Source: Neoarius graeffei
Taxonomy: Eukaryota; Chordata; Actinopteri; Siluriformes; Ariidae
DNA length: 64,000 nucleotides
Assembly: GCF_027579695.1 (NCBI RefSeq)
Contig: NC_083583.1
Location: 21,685,099-21,749,098, forward strand
Reading direction: 5' to 3'
Below, piece after piece: positions 1-12,000 of this stretch. The position numbers and the translations under genes are program-made. The first letter of the stretch is position 1; each line of letters begins with the position of its first letter. The notes below the pieces were generated by a model. The model worked only from the letters and a program-made list of their open reading frames with translations, was not told the DNA's origin and ran no database searches.

Positions 1-299
1 ACAAGACTATTATCTCGCCATCATCATTACAGCAAGGGGGTTTATCAAGAATTATCCTCTTAAAAGGATCATAAAGCCAGTCTGACAAAATATGCCTCAT
101 TTGCGTTAACAACGTGATTTAAAGGAATAGCATTAGTAAGAAAACCACCATGGTATTAGAGATAGAATCTTTCCTGAATTTTAAAAACAGCCAAAATCAA
201 ATCATTAAACTATAAGCCAATTGCCTTTTTCTGTCATGACACCTACAGACTGAGATTTCAGCAATTGTATGTGTTTATTGCAAGCTACACTGTGCAACA
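1..299. other. unassigned AT-rich sequence
   Basis: No coding exon, repeat or RNA gene was recognised. It presumably belongs to a downstream intron of ccp110. Confidence 0.4.
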
Positions 300-301
300 T
301 A

Positions 302-833
302 CACTATATTGCCAAAAATATTTGCTCACCTGCCTTGACTCACATATGAGCTTAAGTGACATCCCATTCCTAATCCATAGGGTTCGATATGACGTCGGTC
401 CACCCTTTGCAGCTAGAACAGCTTCAACTCTTCTGGGAAGGCTGTCCACAAGGTTTAGGAGTGTGTTTATGGGAATTTTTGACCATTCTTCCAGAAGCGC
501 ATTTGTGAGGTCACACACTGATGTTGGACGAGAAGGCCTGGCTTTCAGTCTCCGCTCTAATTCATCCCAAAGGGGTTCTATCGGGTTGAGGTCAGGACTC
601 TGTGCAGGCCAGTCAAGTTCATCCACACCAGACTCTGTCATCCATGTCTTTATGGACCTTGCTTTGTGCACTGGTGCACCGTCATGTTGGAAGAGGAAGG
701 GGCCAGCTCCAAACTGTAAAAACAGTCTGCATGCCTAGGTGCTTGATTTTATACACCTGTGGCCATGGAAGTGATTGGAACACCTGATTCCGATAATTTG
801 GATGGGTGAGCAAATACTTTTGGCAATATAGTG
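302..833 (-). mobile_element. internally deleted Tc1-like transposon
   Basis: Terminal inverted repeats start CACTATATTGCCAAAA (302) and end in the reverse complement at 833, flanked by TA at 300-301 and 834-835, the Tc1/mariner target. The minus strand keeps the C-terminal part of a transposase (about 691-340): HDGAPVHKA with the second catalytic Asp, then SPDLNPIEPLWDELERR with the final catalytic Glu. The DNA-binding N-terminus and first Asp are missing, so it can move only if another transposase acts on it. Confidence 0.85.
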
Positions 834-835
834 TA

Positions 836-1287
836 GATCTAATAAACTTGGGTATGGCATCAAGTTTGATGTATGTAGAACACACGATGAGGACACCCAC
901 TCTATCGTAGGCTACGACAGAAATAGGATAAAACATCAGTATGCATCATCCATCTGCTCCACTAAAAAGGTAAACAATGAAGCTCAGCAAGAATCGAGTT
1001 TTTGGCACCGGTGTTGGTTAGTAGATACAGATCATAGCAGTAGTCACACTGCGAGTTGTGGACCATTGTTTTGGAGCCACGACCAAAAATACTGTCACAT
1101 TTCTTTGACCGTTGGTCATCTTTCATTTGGGACAGCCCAAAATCGCAGAATGTATACCCACCATTCTACACTGCAATGTTCTTACGTTTTATTACAGTTT
1201 AAATCTGCTGGCTATAAGATCTGGGAATTTAGCAAGCCTTTGGCTTACTTCTTTTGGGAGTGATGGCATAGGACCCATCTGAGCTGG
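836..1287. other. unassigned sequence between two Tc1-like relics
   Basis: No exon, terminal repeat or tRNA-like box was recognised. Confidence 0.35.
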
Positions 1288-1289
1288 TA

Positions 1290-2165
1290 CAGTCGGTTCC
1301 AAAAGTATTTGGAGTGTGAGGCAATTTTGCCTTTGGCACCAAAGCTAATGTCAGCTGAATCTATCTATCTCTCATCTCGACCAGGTTTCACCACGTTTCT
1401 CCACTTCCTGTGTCCGTCGTTTCCAATTAAATCACTTTGCAGAGTCATGCGGTTGTGACGTCATGACATTTCATAAAATAAATTATATATACAGTGACTG
1501 CTGACAGAGAATGCAGGATGAACTCTGAAGTATCTAGAGCTATACTTTCTGCTCAGATTCAGTCAAATGCTGCAAAACTCATAAGACGGCACTTCACTGT
1601 ACAAATGGATAATGACCCAAAGCAACTCAAGAGCTTATTAGGGCGAGAAATCAAATAAAATTTTAAAATAATTAAAAATTGGAATGTTCTTAAATGGCCA
1701 AGCCAAGCCAGTCAACCCAATTGCGCATGCTTTTCACTTACTAAAGATGAAAATGAAGGCAGAAAGACCCACAAACAAGCAGCAACTGAAGGCTGCTGCA
1801 GTAAAAGACCTGACAAATCTCAAGGGAGGAAACTCAGCATTTGTTGATGTCCAGGGGTTTCTTCAAGCAGTCACTAACTGCAAAGGATTTGCATCCATAT
1901 ATTAAAAATGATGCTTCCACTTATGTCCAATTACGTTTGAGCTTGTGAAAATGGAGGGCCCATGTTTATTTTAAAAAAAAAAAAAAGACGTAATTCCTAA
2001 ATGGTTATGGGAATATTTTTTGTTAAACACCTTAAAGTAAAGTTGAAAGTCTACACTTCAATCATATTACAAATCCATTGTGGTGGAGTATGGAGGCAAA
2101 ATTACATTAATTAATTAATAACCCTGCCCCACCCATCACTGTCCAAATACTTGTAGACCCGATTG
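1290..2165 (+). mobile_element. degenerate Tc1-like transposon
   Basis: Imperfect inverted ends (CAGTCGGTTCCAAAAGTATT at the left, the complement of CAATCGGGTCTACAAGTATT at the right) are flanked by TA. The plus strand from about 1595 to 1905 carries a decayed transposase C-terminus with recognisable VQMDNDPK, NPIAHAFHLLK and a final KGFASIY. Frames shift and stops occur between these blocks. Confidence 0.7.
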
Positions 2166-2593
2166 TATATAACGTGTGCATTCAAAAACCAATTAAAAAA
2201 AAAAAAACCCAGACATTTCAGACTGTGAATTACAGGATTGCCATGGTGACTCAGAGCAGCTCAAGAACATCATGTTTTAGAGTCGTCCCCCCCAGTTATT
2301 TACAGTCCTCCCATGACTCACTTTCTCCTTGACTTCTAACAAAAAAATCCTACATACTCTAAAAACTACTAGTGCCACAAAGAAAACAAAAAGGCATAAA
2401 ACTACAAATAATTTAAAAAAAAAACCCACAAGTGCATCGGAGAGTAAAGGAGTTAAGCCTATAAATTTATGTAAACGTCACCTATATAAATTTGTTTTGT
2501 CAATCAAATGCATAATCAGTGATCAGTGACATCAGGTGTTCAAAATAATTTGATTAGTTTTATATTTTAAGTTTTCAAACCAGGTTCTTTCAC

Positions 2594-4667
2594 CTTTAGG
2601 TGTACTGGACTGAGAGCGTTCCTCATCACTCTGTTGGCCCGACGTGTTCCCGTCCACAATGTTCATCTGTAGCCTGCGTTTGGCATGCAACACCCCCTCT
2701 TGTCCACACAGCTCTGAGGTCAGCTGCTTCCCTCTGGGCCCAGACTGGGACCATAGTCCTGAGGGTGTGTCCACATCATATGACCGATTCAGAGATGAGC
2801 CATTTAGGGAGTTTTCCATGTTTTCAGATGCTTTCTTTTTGCCGCCCGAGGCATTCTTCCTCTCTTCAAGCCGATTGTTGGCATTTGTAAGGACAGCAGT
2901 TCTCTCAGAGAGCTGCTTTGAACTATTGATAGTACAGAATGCCTCTGGCACCCTCATTTTGTGCACCGGAGTGGCGGCACGTAGTGACTCATGCTGTTTA
3001 TTCCCTGGCTGTATCCCATGATCCTTAGCAAGGACTTTCTGCTGCACAGTCTTACTAAAAGTAACCACACACGGAGACTTTCCATCACTAGCAGGCAGAC
3101 AGGTGCTTTCGTGTTCCGAAAGCAGGGTTTGCTGAGGGTTGTTGGCTGCCTCGGTGGGACTGTGTGCCTGTGACTCTGCAAGTGTAGACTCCAGATCGGA
3201 GATTAGAACTTTAAGGCTTGACAGGTTAAGCTCCAGCTGAGCGATCTGTTTAGCTTGATCCATGCTCTTGCACAAAGATGCACCTCCCTCAGTCCCTGAC
3301 AGGAGCCTCACGGCTCTGCTTTTGCTTTGCCCACATGGATTTGGCCTTACTTCGTCATCCAGACAGACCTTCGTCTTGACCAGGGGCTTTCTGACCGAGG
3401 AGAACGTGGCACTGCCTTTTTTACTGCGCACTGGGCTTAAGCAAAACTTGGGAGTTGGGACATTCTTAAATTTTTTATTTCCTGTTAGGCAAGGTCTGGG
3501 CAGCATGCTGCCCATTTTCTTGCCCTTGGACTGGTAAAGAGATTTTGCTGAAGTGGACTGAGTGGGATTGACGGCTATATTTGGACGGTTTGAGAAAGCT
3601 GATGCTTTTCCATTTGTACAGCTCGTGCTGTTTGAGGCTGAAGTGAGATTAAGGCAATCTGTGTGTTGGCAGACAACTTCACAAGGCTCTACAATCTCTC
3701 GCCCTCCACTTTGTTTGTTTGTCTGGAGATCATGATCTGCTAAATGATCCTCCCCCCGGTTTTCACTGGCTCTCCTGACCACAGTATTCCCAGTGTCCCC
3801 TGGCAAGCATCCCTCATTTTCCTTATCAGAGAGGCTGTGTTCACTGACGTGTCCAGCTTCGCTGGCTTTCAAAGCCTTTGCTTGGTTACGCAGGAGGCGC
3901 TGACGCCGCCGGTGCTCTTGAGATTTCTTCAAAAGATTCTGCAGACTCATGCGGTAAGGTTCTTCAGCTGGCTCTGGCCCCACTGCTAAATTTACTGATT
4001 CGGTAACCTCATCAATCTGTGCATTGTTCAAGACTACACACTCCTCCTCCAGGACTTCTCCATCCACTGGAGTGTGATTGATGATGTCACCAGTCCTATT
4101 AGACAGGTTTGAGGAATTTAACATAACTTCACCACCATGTAAATGTCTGCCCTCTGGATCTTTTCTGATGTTCTCCGTTCTATTAATCCAGCTAGTGGTG
4201 ATGTCAGAGGTTTCATTGGTCACATATCCAGATGACAGTCCTTGGTGACTAGCATCTATACAGGAGTGTTTCTCTGAATAAGATAGTGAGGACAAGTCAA
4301 ATCCATAATCCGTGTTCATCTCCACAGCTCGCTCTAGCCTGTGACCAAACACAGGAAGACCTCCAAACAGAACAGTTGTGTGGCTGCTTTCTAAAGAATC
4401 TTCTCCTTCAAACAGTCCAAGGCTTAAAGCAGTATGACCATCACAAGCTGTAGATGTCAGAGGGTGATTTTCCATTACTGCCATTTTCTTACTAGGCATT
4501 TGTTGAGTAAGAGTTAACGAGGGTGGATTCCAGTGGCTTTCAGAAGCTGTACTGTACTCATTTTTACTACCTCCAGGGATGGAAGTGATACTTTGGCATT
4601 TAGTGGTTAATGGATTTTCTGGTCCTGTCTCATCCTTAAATTCTTCAATGGTTGGAACCTTTCGCAG
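2594..4667 (-). CDS. ccp110: ccp110 large central exon (CP110 residues 88-778, gene continues off the window)
   Basis: Acceptor TTGATTTAG at 4669-4668 opens a 2074-nt exon (691 codons plus one base) that ends at 2594 before a GTGAAAG donor. Translation read beyond 2594 to the stop at 2532 is intronic. The conserved block EPYRMSLQNLLKKSQEH near residues 323-339 matches the DPYVMSLQNLMKKSKE block of human CP110, and a short predicted coiled coil (about residues 557-586) contains QIAQLELNLSSLKVLISDLE. The rest is serine-rich, low-complexity sequence typical of this protein. The exon ends with STPKG, near the PKG position in the human protein. The C-terminal coiled coil and CP110 tail exons are not between 1 and 2593, so they lie to the left. 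An ATG at 4499 begins the longest unspliced ORF but is internal (residue 144). Confidence 0.9.
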
Positions 4668-4757
4668 CTAAATCAAAGGAAGAAAGCATAAAAAGACTGT
4701 AAATAACTGAATATGTAACAAACTGACATCTGTGGCATTCTGTTATTTATGAGTTAC

Positions 4758-4883
4758 CTGAACACTCTCTAATATGGCCTGTACATAAGACACCCGAGAC
4801 AGTGACGATGTTTTCCTCTTATTTCCAAGATTAGAGGCTTCTTCTCTCAGGCTTTTCATTTGTTCCTTTTGATCTTTGTTCAA
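4758..4883 (-). CDS. ccp110: ccp110 second coding exon (CP110 residues 46-87)
   Basis: This 126-nt exon (42 codons, phase 0 at both ends) lies between a TTTTTCAG acceptor and a CAG/GTAACT donor. It encodes a charged helical stretch beginning LNKDQKEQMKSLREE and ending VSYVQAILESVQ. That ending parallels the VQEILDNVQ stretch of vertebrate CP110, and the next exon continues with LRKVPTIEEF, parallel to VRKAPNASDF. Position, phase and sequence therefore all fit the exon between the start exon and the large central exon. The exon is too short to appear in a plain ORF scan. Confidence 0.88.
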
Positions 4884-5137
4884 CTGAAAAACAAATACAT
4901 TAAGGCAAGTTCAGCTTCCAGCATTCATAGAATGCACATAAAATGATGCCTTCATGTACTGTCAGAATTATTATAATTACATATCAATCATTTTCTAAAA
5001 GCTGCACACAAATCATTCATGATTTGTTTGAGAGCTTTGAAAACAGATTTAATAGCAGCATACTTGGCTTTTTACCATTCACAATGGTAGAGGAAAGTGC
5101 AGTTTCAATTCACACTGGTAACAATAACTTACTTTTA

Positions 5138-5357
5138 ATTACATTAAAGGCATTTACAGGGCTCAACATTAAGGACTGCCCGATTGCCCAGGGCAAGTTG
5201 GAATGAGCATATATTACGAACTAGCACCACAAAAATTTGACTTTTTGATTACATTAAAGGCATTTACAGGGCTCAACATTAAGGACTGCCCGACTGCCCA
5301 GGGCAAGTTGGAATGAGCATATATTACGAACTAGCACCACAAAAATTTGACTTTTTG
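5138..5357. repeat. 110-bp tandem duplication
   Basis: Two adjacent 110-bp copies differ at only one or two positions (for example GCCCGATTG against GCCCGACTG). Each copy contains the end of a SINE tail (ACATTAAAGGCATTTA) followed by the left terminus of the THAP-type element (CAGGGCTCAACATTAA). The duplication therefore spans the host-transposon junction and postdates that insertion. Confidence 0.93.
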
Positions 5358-6816
5358 ATCTTTTATTTCAGTTCCTATAAGCGTCCCTCACTACGTATCC
5401 ACCATCATGTCTTGGCTGTTTTCTTAGTCTCAGTTTCATTTACTGCTTTGCAAGTTATTTTATATACCCCCGCTGTTGTAGTATGGTACATGTACTGTTT
5501 ATAGACCCCTTGTGCATGACGTCACGCTTCACGTGATAACTACAGCTGGGGTCAGACAGACACTGTCTTTCATGCAAGCAAGGCTTAACCCATCTTCAAT
5601 ATGGTTCATTTTTGCGCTGTTTTTGCTTGTTCAAACAGAGAAATAGGCATTACCGGCTCCCCGCTATCAAGAAAAATGTTAACAAATAGAAGCAAATGCT
5701 TCAAGAACAACGAGGAAGTGAGTGGTTAAAGAATACGAAGAGAGGAACTCAGCCTGAAAACTCCAGAGAAATTTACGATTGTATTTAAAATGTATTTTAC
5801 AAAAACAGAAAGTCAGAAGTGAGCATGGAAGAGTTTGCTTAAGAATCTTGTTTTTTTTTCTGCTCGCATTTGAGTTAGCTTCTTCGTGAAAATGTTTTAT
5901 TTTCTTATAGGTGAAGCCGCTTCCTTATTCGACACAGAAAACCCAGATTGGTTTCAAACAACTCCGGCATAAAAAAACTCAACAAGAAGTGACATGCGCG
6001 ATAAATCCTGAAAGAACAGAACAGATTAAGAGCAGAGAGAGCTGGAGCTTTGTTTCTGTTATCAGAGGAACACCGTCCTGTGCAAAATATTTATTTATTT
6101 GTTTTTGTTACATCATCCACCTCTAGGTTTAAAAAAAATAAAAAATAAAAAACCTGCGCTGCGTCATGACAGACCGGCTGCACTGATTCAGTTACAGGTT
6201 GCCAGGTCTGTATAAAAACACCCACAACCTACACACTAAATTTTAAACTCAAATATTATCCTGTCTTATGACGCAGCACAGGTTTTTTTTTTTTAAACCT
6301 AGAGGTGGATGATATAAAAAAAAAAACAATATATAAATATTCTCAAACACAGTACTGTTCAAAAGTCTTGGCACCCTATTGTTTTCTTCATACAAGCTTT
6401 GTTATAGATTTCTATTTTATGATTTCTACATTATCGAGTAATGAACCTGCAGTGTGAGAGAGTTCTACACAAAAACACTGAACTTTACAACAGCTGCATG
6501 CATGTGAAATGGAACTAAATTGACTAAGGCAGGAAAAACTATTTTGGATAAAATTGTTATTGTCCGTTACAAGTAAAAAGTAACCAATAACCAAACTTAA
6601 TAATAAACTTAATCAATAACCAAGCTTCAACTCAATGTGGGATCTTCATTTTATGTTGCCATTCACAACTATTCTATGGTTTTCCTAAAAATTAAAAAAC
6701 TAAAGTAAAATAAATAAATAAAAATAAAGTAGTACTTACAAAGTAGGGGGAAAGTGGAAATTAACCCCCACTTGCCCCCCAGGGCAAGTGGGTTTAAAAG
6801 TTAATGTCGAGCCCTG
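5267..6816 (+). mobile_element. hAT-like transposon relic with a THAP domain
   Basis: The left end CAGGGCTCAACATTAA and the right end TTAATGTCGAGCCCTG (6801-6816) are inverted repeats, flanked by a 5-bp duplication ATTTA inside a SINE tail. An extra copy of the left end at 5157 comes from the tandem duplication. Inside, 5601 onward encodes a THAP-like zinc-finger start (MVHFCAVFACSNRE with a C-x4-C pair), a later frame gives RIRREELSLKTPEKF, and 5910-5970 gives SLFDTENPDWFQTT, the usual end of a THAP-transposase first exon. CAGGG ends and a short duplication fit hAT better than P or ISL2EU, but the class is not settled. Confidence 0.65.
5601..5980 (+). pseudogene. THAP-domain transposase fragment, frameshifted
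   Basis: THAP domains bind DNA through a C2CH zinc finger. The first cysteine pair (C5 and C10) is visible after the ATG at 5601, then the reading frame breaks after NNEEVSG. Matching text resumes in another frame, and the C-terminal THAP-linked segment DTENPDWFQTT appears at about 5930-5970 after an intron-like gap. No catalytic domain remains. Confidence 0.55.
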
Positions 6817-6985
6817 ATTTAGCAGACGCTCTTATCCAGAGTGATGTACAACATACCCAGAGCAGCCTGGGGAGTAGATGGGGGTTAGGTGCTTTGCTCG
6901 AGGGCACTTCAGCCATTCCTGCTTTTCCAGGGAATTGAACTGGCAACCTTTTTGTCCCAAAGCCATGGCTTCCCCATTCAATAAT
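6817..6985 (-). mobile_element. tRNA-derived SINE (host of the THAP-type element)
   Basis: Read on the minus strand it has a tRNA-like head (A/B-box region near 6985-6930) and ends in the tail GGATAAGAGCGTCTGCTAAA common to many fish SINEs. The tail is cut by the hAT-like insertion, and its remaining bases lie at 5138-5156. A second member is at 44396-44586. Confidence 0.6.
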
Positions 6986-7076
6986 GACAGAGTGCACTAT
7001 AGACACTTATGTGCATCATTAACAGATGGTTATGTTATATACATCTAGATATGCATGTGAATACAAATCATTCTTA

Positions 7077-8269
7077 GGCTACATCCACACGACAACGGCA
7101 ACGAGATGTTATTTAAAAATATATCGCGTCCAAATGGGCAACAATCAGTAAAATATCAGGTCCATATGGCAACGCAATGCTTGCTGAAAACGATGCAATA
7201 CACATGCCACACCTCTAGGGGCGCTGTAAGACGGTCCCTTCGGAGACACCAGAACAATAGAAGAAGTAAGGATGCATATTAGCCACAAAGTCAGGAAAAT
7301 CTGTTTGTAAAATTACATTATAATGACCAAATACAATGAAAAGTATTTTTCCAGTCTCACCTGTGAAAGGTAATCCCATGTGATCTCGTTTGGATGGCAA
7401 ACCTGTTGGTACAGTTAAACGCAGCTAATCTTTATTCTCCGCTTTGACCTCTCCAAAATGGCGGCGAGGATGACCTATGATTCTATGCGGAAGGCGGTGT
7501 CTTTAATGGTCTGGAATAAATTGAATGCTAATTAAATAATGATTAATTTGCTCCTCTACGCCCTTTTTGAGGAATGTATTGTAGGACTTAAACCCACATC
7601 TGAAGAGGTGAGATTGCTCTTTTTTTCTCTATTTTTGCTGGCGGGATTGACTCTCTCTCTCTCTCTCTCTCTCTCACTTTGCACCATTACACAATAAATA
7701 TTCACAGTGAAAATATTTTGTAAGCGCGTTTCATGAACCAAGTTATAGGATTTGTTGACAACTCGCATCGCATCGCAATGAGAAGATCATTGGCACTACT
7801 GGTGTTAAGAATCAGACCATTTCATAAATGAATATTTTGCTGTAGAGCTGCAGTGTTTGTACAATTGCATGTTTTTGCTTCACTATTACTGTCACTATTC
7901 TGCTTCTTGCATTACTACTGTGAACTAACACTGAACATAATAATAATAATAATAATAATAATAATATCCAAGCTCGTGTTTCACTCTCACTAGTGCTCTG
8001 TAAGGCTTTTTCCTGGTGATATTCGTTACACTTCTACCCGGCGTGAAGCACTCACAGTCATGTGGTTGTGACGTCATCGTAAACAAATCCGTTTTACTCA
8101 TCCAGACGACTTCACAACGGCAACGTTGCCAGATCTTTCCACTCTGGAACCCGTTCTCAAAAAGATTGCGTTTTGGGCACCCAAAACGCCGGTGCCGTGT
8201 GGACGCCAGGCCTAAACGATAAGCAATTGTATCGGAGTCACCTGAATCTGTTGCCGTGTGGACAGGGCC
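7077..8269. mobile_element. non-autonomous PIF/Harbinger-type MITE (1.2 kb)
   Basis: The ends GGCTACATCCACACGACAAC and the complement of GGCCCTGTCCACACGGCAAC are imperfect inverted repeats flanked by TTA on both sides (7074-7076 and 8270-8272), the PIF/Harbinger signature. No transposase is visible. It has acquired a (CT)n run at about 7649-7674 and an (AAT)n run at about 7938-7965. Confidence 0.7.
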
Positions 8270-8272
8270 TTA

Positions 8273-8745
8273 GTTACAACTTTGCAAGTGGTAAATAGTG
8301 CTGCATTCAATTCCTATTTGGGCTGAACTATTTTCCCCACTTGTACTGTTCTTTGTGCAGTCTTCAAGCTCAAGCGCACCACTATTATTAGCTGGTTAGG
8401 TAGCCTTATGTATTTTTGTACCTTTCTCACAAGTTCCCAGCCATCGTCCTGGAGTGCCCCCATTCTGCAGATTTTAGACCACATTTACACTGATGCACAG
8501 TTCCAATTTTATGACACAGGTCTACACAAAATCTGACACATAGCTGATTCTCATGTTTACATTACTCCTCTGTCAAAATGTGCTAGGCTGGAAACAGACA
8601 CTTTTTACTGGCAGGATCAGTAGAATGGCCAAGTAATTCTGCTGTTTACATCACTGTTATTGCAGTCTTTATACACTTTTTATTTTGCCTTTACATTGGT
8701 ATTGAAGCCAGGACTGTTTCCTTGCTCTGCCTGAAAATATTCCTC
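8273..8745. other. unassigned ccp110 intron sequence
   Basis: Nothing recognisable between two transposons. Confidence 0.35.
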
Positions 8746-8748
8746 TTA

Positions 8749-9433
8749 TGCCGCTTTTCCACTACCAACGCGGCTGAGTCGGGCTGAGCCGTGCCGTGCT
8801 GAGTTGGGCTGAGTCGAGCTGAGTGGGGCTGTTGGAGTTGCATTTCGACTACAACCGCGCTGAACCGTGCTGGCTGGAAGTGGGTGGACACATCGGGTGG
8901 AGTTAGCGAAAGTGGGTGGACGTCACGTGATGTCGTTAGGCGGCGCAAACAGTGACATCAGTGACCTTTTAAGCGGTAGTCTCACAACCCGAATAGTAAA
9001 CAATAAACATAGAGGACATGGAGTCGTTAGTGTTGCTGGTCTTGGTGCTGTGGCTTGTTGTCGCCGACAACGCCAACAGATACTGGCAAGAGCGTATAGA
9101 TGAGGCGAGGCGCATAAGGCTTCATAATTCTCGTAATTCTCCTTCTTCCGGGTTTACGGTGTTTACAGATCCCAGCGTGCTCGCGGGGCGTGTGGGGGCA
9201 TGTGAGGACACTCCTCCTCACCAATCAGTGCACAGGGGAGTGTCTCCTCACGCCCCTAGCCCCACTCAGCTCGATTTGGCTCGCTTCAGCCCTACTCCAA
9301 AACCGTGCGAGTTTTGGGGGCTGAGCAGGGCTGAAGCGAGCTGAGTCGTGCTGTTCTTAGATAGTCGAAACGCGAGCCGTGTCGGGCTGAAGTGAGCTGA
9401 AGCGAGCTGAAAAAGGGTAGTGGAAAAGGGCCA
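8749..9433 (+). mobile_element. Harbinger-type deletion derivative, TGCCGC family copy A
   Basis: Starts TGCCGCTTTTCCACTAC and ends with the complement of TGGCCCTTTTCCACTAC, flanked by TTA on both sides. The sequence between is rich in GGCTGA/AGCTGA repeats near both ends. An ATG at 9018 opens MESLVLLVLVLWLVV followed by YWQERIDEARRIR, resembling the short hydrophobic N-terminus of fish Harbinger transposases before a large internal deletion. Confidence 0.75.
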
Positions 9434-9544
9434 TTAGACAGCCTGGTTTCGGTCACTACTCTGATGAGAGTCAAATAACCAGAGAATCAGACATTTAAAA
9501 CCTCATTTAAATGTAGTCTGTATCTGATCACATTTCTTCTTCAT

Positions 9545-9872
9545 TCAGCTGCTCCCATGAGTTCCACAAATTTGATTTGGCATAGGTTTTACACCGGATG
9601 CCCTTCCTGACACAACACTCCCACATCTATCCAGGCTTGGGACCCGGGCTAAGTATGCACTGGCCTGTACAACGCAGTGGCTGGATATTTTACCTAATCT
9701 GCAGGTCTTTGACATGTGGGGGAAACCAGAGCACCCGGAGGAAACCAACACAGACACGGGAAGAACACGCAAACTCCACACAGAAAGACCCGTCAGCCAT
9801 GGGGTTCAAACCCAAAACCTTTTTGCTGTGAGGCAGCAGCGCTAACCACCTACACCACCGTTCCGCCCAGTA
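9545..9872 (-). mobile_element. old tRNA-derived SINE, divergent
   Basis: The tRNA-like head is at the right (GGTGGTTAGCGCTGCTGCC on the minus strand with a degraded B box near 9806). A body of DANA-like type and a divergent tail near 9590 follow. Many substitutions compared with the young copies indicate age. Confidence 0.65.
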
Positions 9873-9949
9873 GATCACATACAGTTGTGGTCAAAAGTTT
9901 ACATACAGTGACATGAATGTCATCTTGGATATGAATGCCATGGCAATAT

Positions 9950-10631
9950 TGCCGCTTTTCCACTACAAACGCGGCTGAGTCGGGCTGAGCCGTGCCGTGC
10001 TGAGTCGAGCTGAGTGGGGCTGTTGGAGTTGCATTTCGACTACAACCGCGCTGAACCGTGCTGGCTGGAAGTGGGTGGACACATTGGGTGGAGTTAGCGA
10101 AAGTGGGTGGACATCACGTGATGTCGTTAAGCAGCGCAAACAGTGACATCAGTGATCTTTTAAGCGGTAGTCTCACGACCCGGATAGTAAACAATAAACA
10201 TGGAGGACATGGAGTCGTTAGTGTTGCTGGTCTTGGTGCTGTGGCTTGTTGTCACCGGCAACGCCGACAGATACTGGCAAGAGCGTATAGATGAGGCGAG
10301 GTGCATAAGGCTTCATAATTCTCGTAATTTGTAATTCTTTTTTTTCCGGGTTTACGGTGTTTACAGATACCAGCGTGCTCGCGGGGCGTGTGTGGGCATG
10401 TGAGGACACTCCTCCTCACCAATCAGTGCACAGGGGAGTGTCTGCTCACGCCCCCAGCCTCACTCAGCACGGTTTGGCTCGCTTCAGCCCTACTCCAAAA
10501 CGGTGCGAGTTTTAGGGGCTAAGCAGGGCTGAAGCGAGCTGAGTCGTGCTGTTTTTTGGTAGTCGAAACGCAAGCCGTATCGGGCTGAAGTGAGCTGAAG
10601 TGAGCTGAAAAAGGGTAGTGGAAAAGGGCCA
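9950..10631 (+). mobile_element. Harbinger-type deletion derivative, TGCCGC family copy B
   Basis: Same ends as copy A, flanked by TAT on both sides, inserted 68 bp inside the left end of the Tc1-like element at 9882. It carries the hydrophobic reading frame from the ATG at 10200 (MEDMESLVLLVLVLWLVV), with a stop soon after HNSRN. Confidence 0.8.
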
Positions 10632-11019
10632 TATCTGAGCTTTCAGAAATTTCATTGAACTGTTCTTTTTCTGTGGCAGAATGATTGTACAGCATACAGC
10701 TTTAATTTATTTTAAAAAAAATTTAAAATTTAAAATAAAAAACACTAGATTTGTTGCACAAGTTTTAGTTTTCTCTGGGTTTTCTGAACTCAACACATGG
10801 TCAAAATTATAAATACAGAGTCAAAAATTTACATACACTCACTTAGATTATTAATTCAGAAGTGCTGAAACTTCCAAAATGTCTTTTATCTTGCCAAGGC
10901 CTCTTAACTTCCTGTTAGTGATTATGATTGACTACAGCTGGTAGCTTCTCTGTACCTTCATAAAAAAGGTTTGTTTACAGCACTCATTGGATTGACCAAC
11001 ACACAATATAATGTGAAAG

Positions 11020-11800
11020 TCCAAGGAGCTCAGTGCAGATCTGAGAAAGAGGATCGCAGATATATACAACTCTGGAATGTCTCTTGGAGCCATTTCTAAA
11101 CAACTGCAAATTCCAAGATCAGCTCAAACAATTCTATCCAAGTAATTGTGACTTTGCCAAGCCACTTTGTGTCAAGAAAACCCAAACTGTCACCCTCAGC
11201 TGAAAGGAAATTGGTTTGGATGCTCAGGAACAACCTGGGAACCACCATGGCACAGTCCTGCCATGAACTGGAAGCTGATGGATCACTGTCCACAGTTCAG
11301 ATCACCATGGACTAAGAGGCTGCTATCCAAGAAATAACCCCCTGCTCCAAAATTGACACCTTCAGGCTTAAATAAAGTTTGAAGCTGACCACATGGACAA
11401 AGAAAAAGCCTTCTGGAGGATAGCTGTATGGTCAGACGAGACAAAGATTGAGTTGTTTGACCACAATGACCATGTACAGAGGAACACTGTACCAGCTGCT
11501 GGTGGTGGTTGGATCATCATGCTCTGGGGCGTTTTTGCTGCCAATGGAACTGGTTCACTGCACAAAGTGGATGGAATAATGAAGGAGGACTACCTCAGAA
11601 TTCTTCAGCATAAACCATCAGAAACTTGAATACGACTTGGGACTTAGGAGTTACAACAGGACAGTGAACCCAAACACGCATCAGTGCTGGTTGTGGAGGA
11701 TAAATCAGGATAACATTAAGCTTAAAACAAGTCTTGACTTCAACCCTATTGAAAATATTTGGATCGTGCTTATAAGTCAAATCTGTGCCAAGAAAAAAAA
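11020..11800 (+). pseudogene. Tc1-like transposase relic
   Basis: Best preserved from 11393 to 11629, where VWSDETKIELFDHND contains the first catalytic Asp, followed by GGWIIMLWGVFAANGTG. Stops and frameshifts lie on both sides and the DNDPKH and SPDLNPIE blocks are decayed, so it is inactive. Confidence 0.8.
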
Positions 11801-11947
11801 ACAAATTTAATTGAACTCTACCAAGTCTAACATGAAAAGTCGTGAAATATCCAACCGGAATCCTGCCAGAAGTTTGTTCATGGTAAACAAAAATGTTTGG
11901 TCAAAGTAAATCTTGCAAAGAGACATTTTACCCAAACATTAGGTGTG

Positions 11948-12000
<53 letters not shown>

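Noticed and set aside
2532..2593. C-terminal residues of the ccp110 ORF after STPKG
   Set aside because: A GTGAAAG donor at 2593 and loss of similarity indicate intron readthrough.
9018..9344. 108-aa ORF as a host gene
   Set aside because: It lies wholly within a repeated Harbinger-type element and the related copies are frameshifted at different points.
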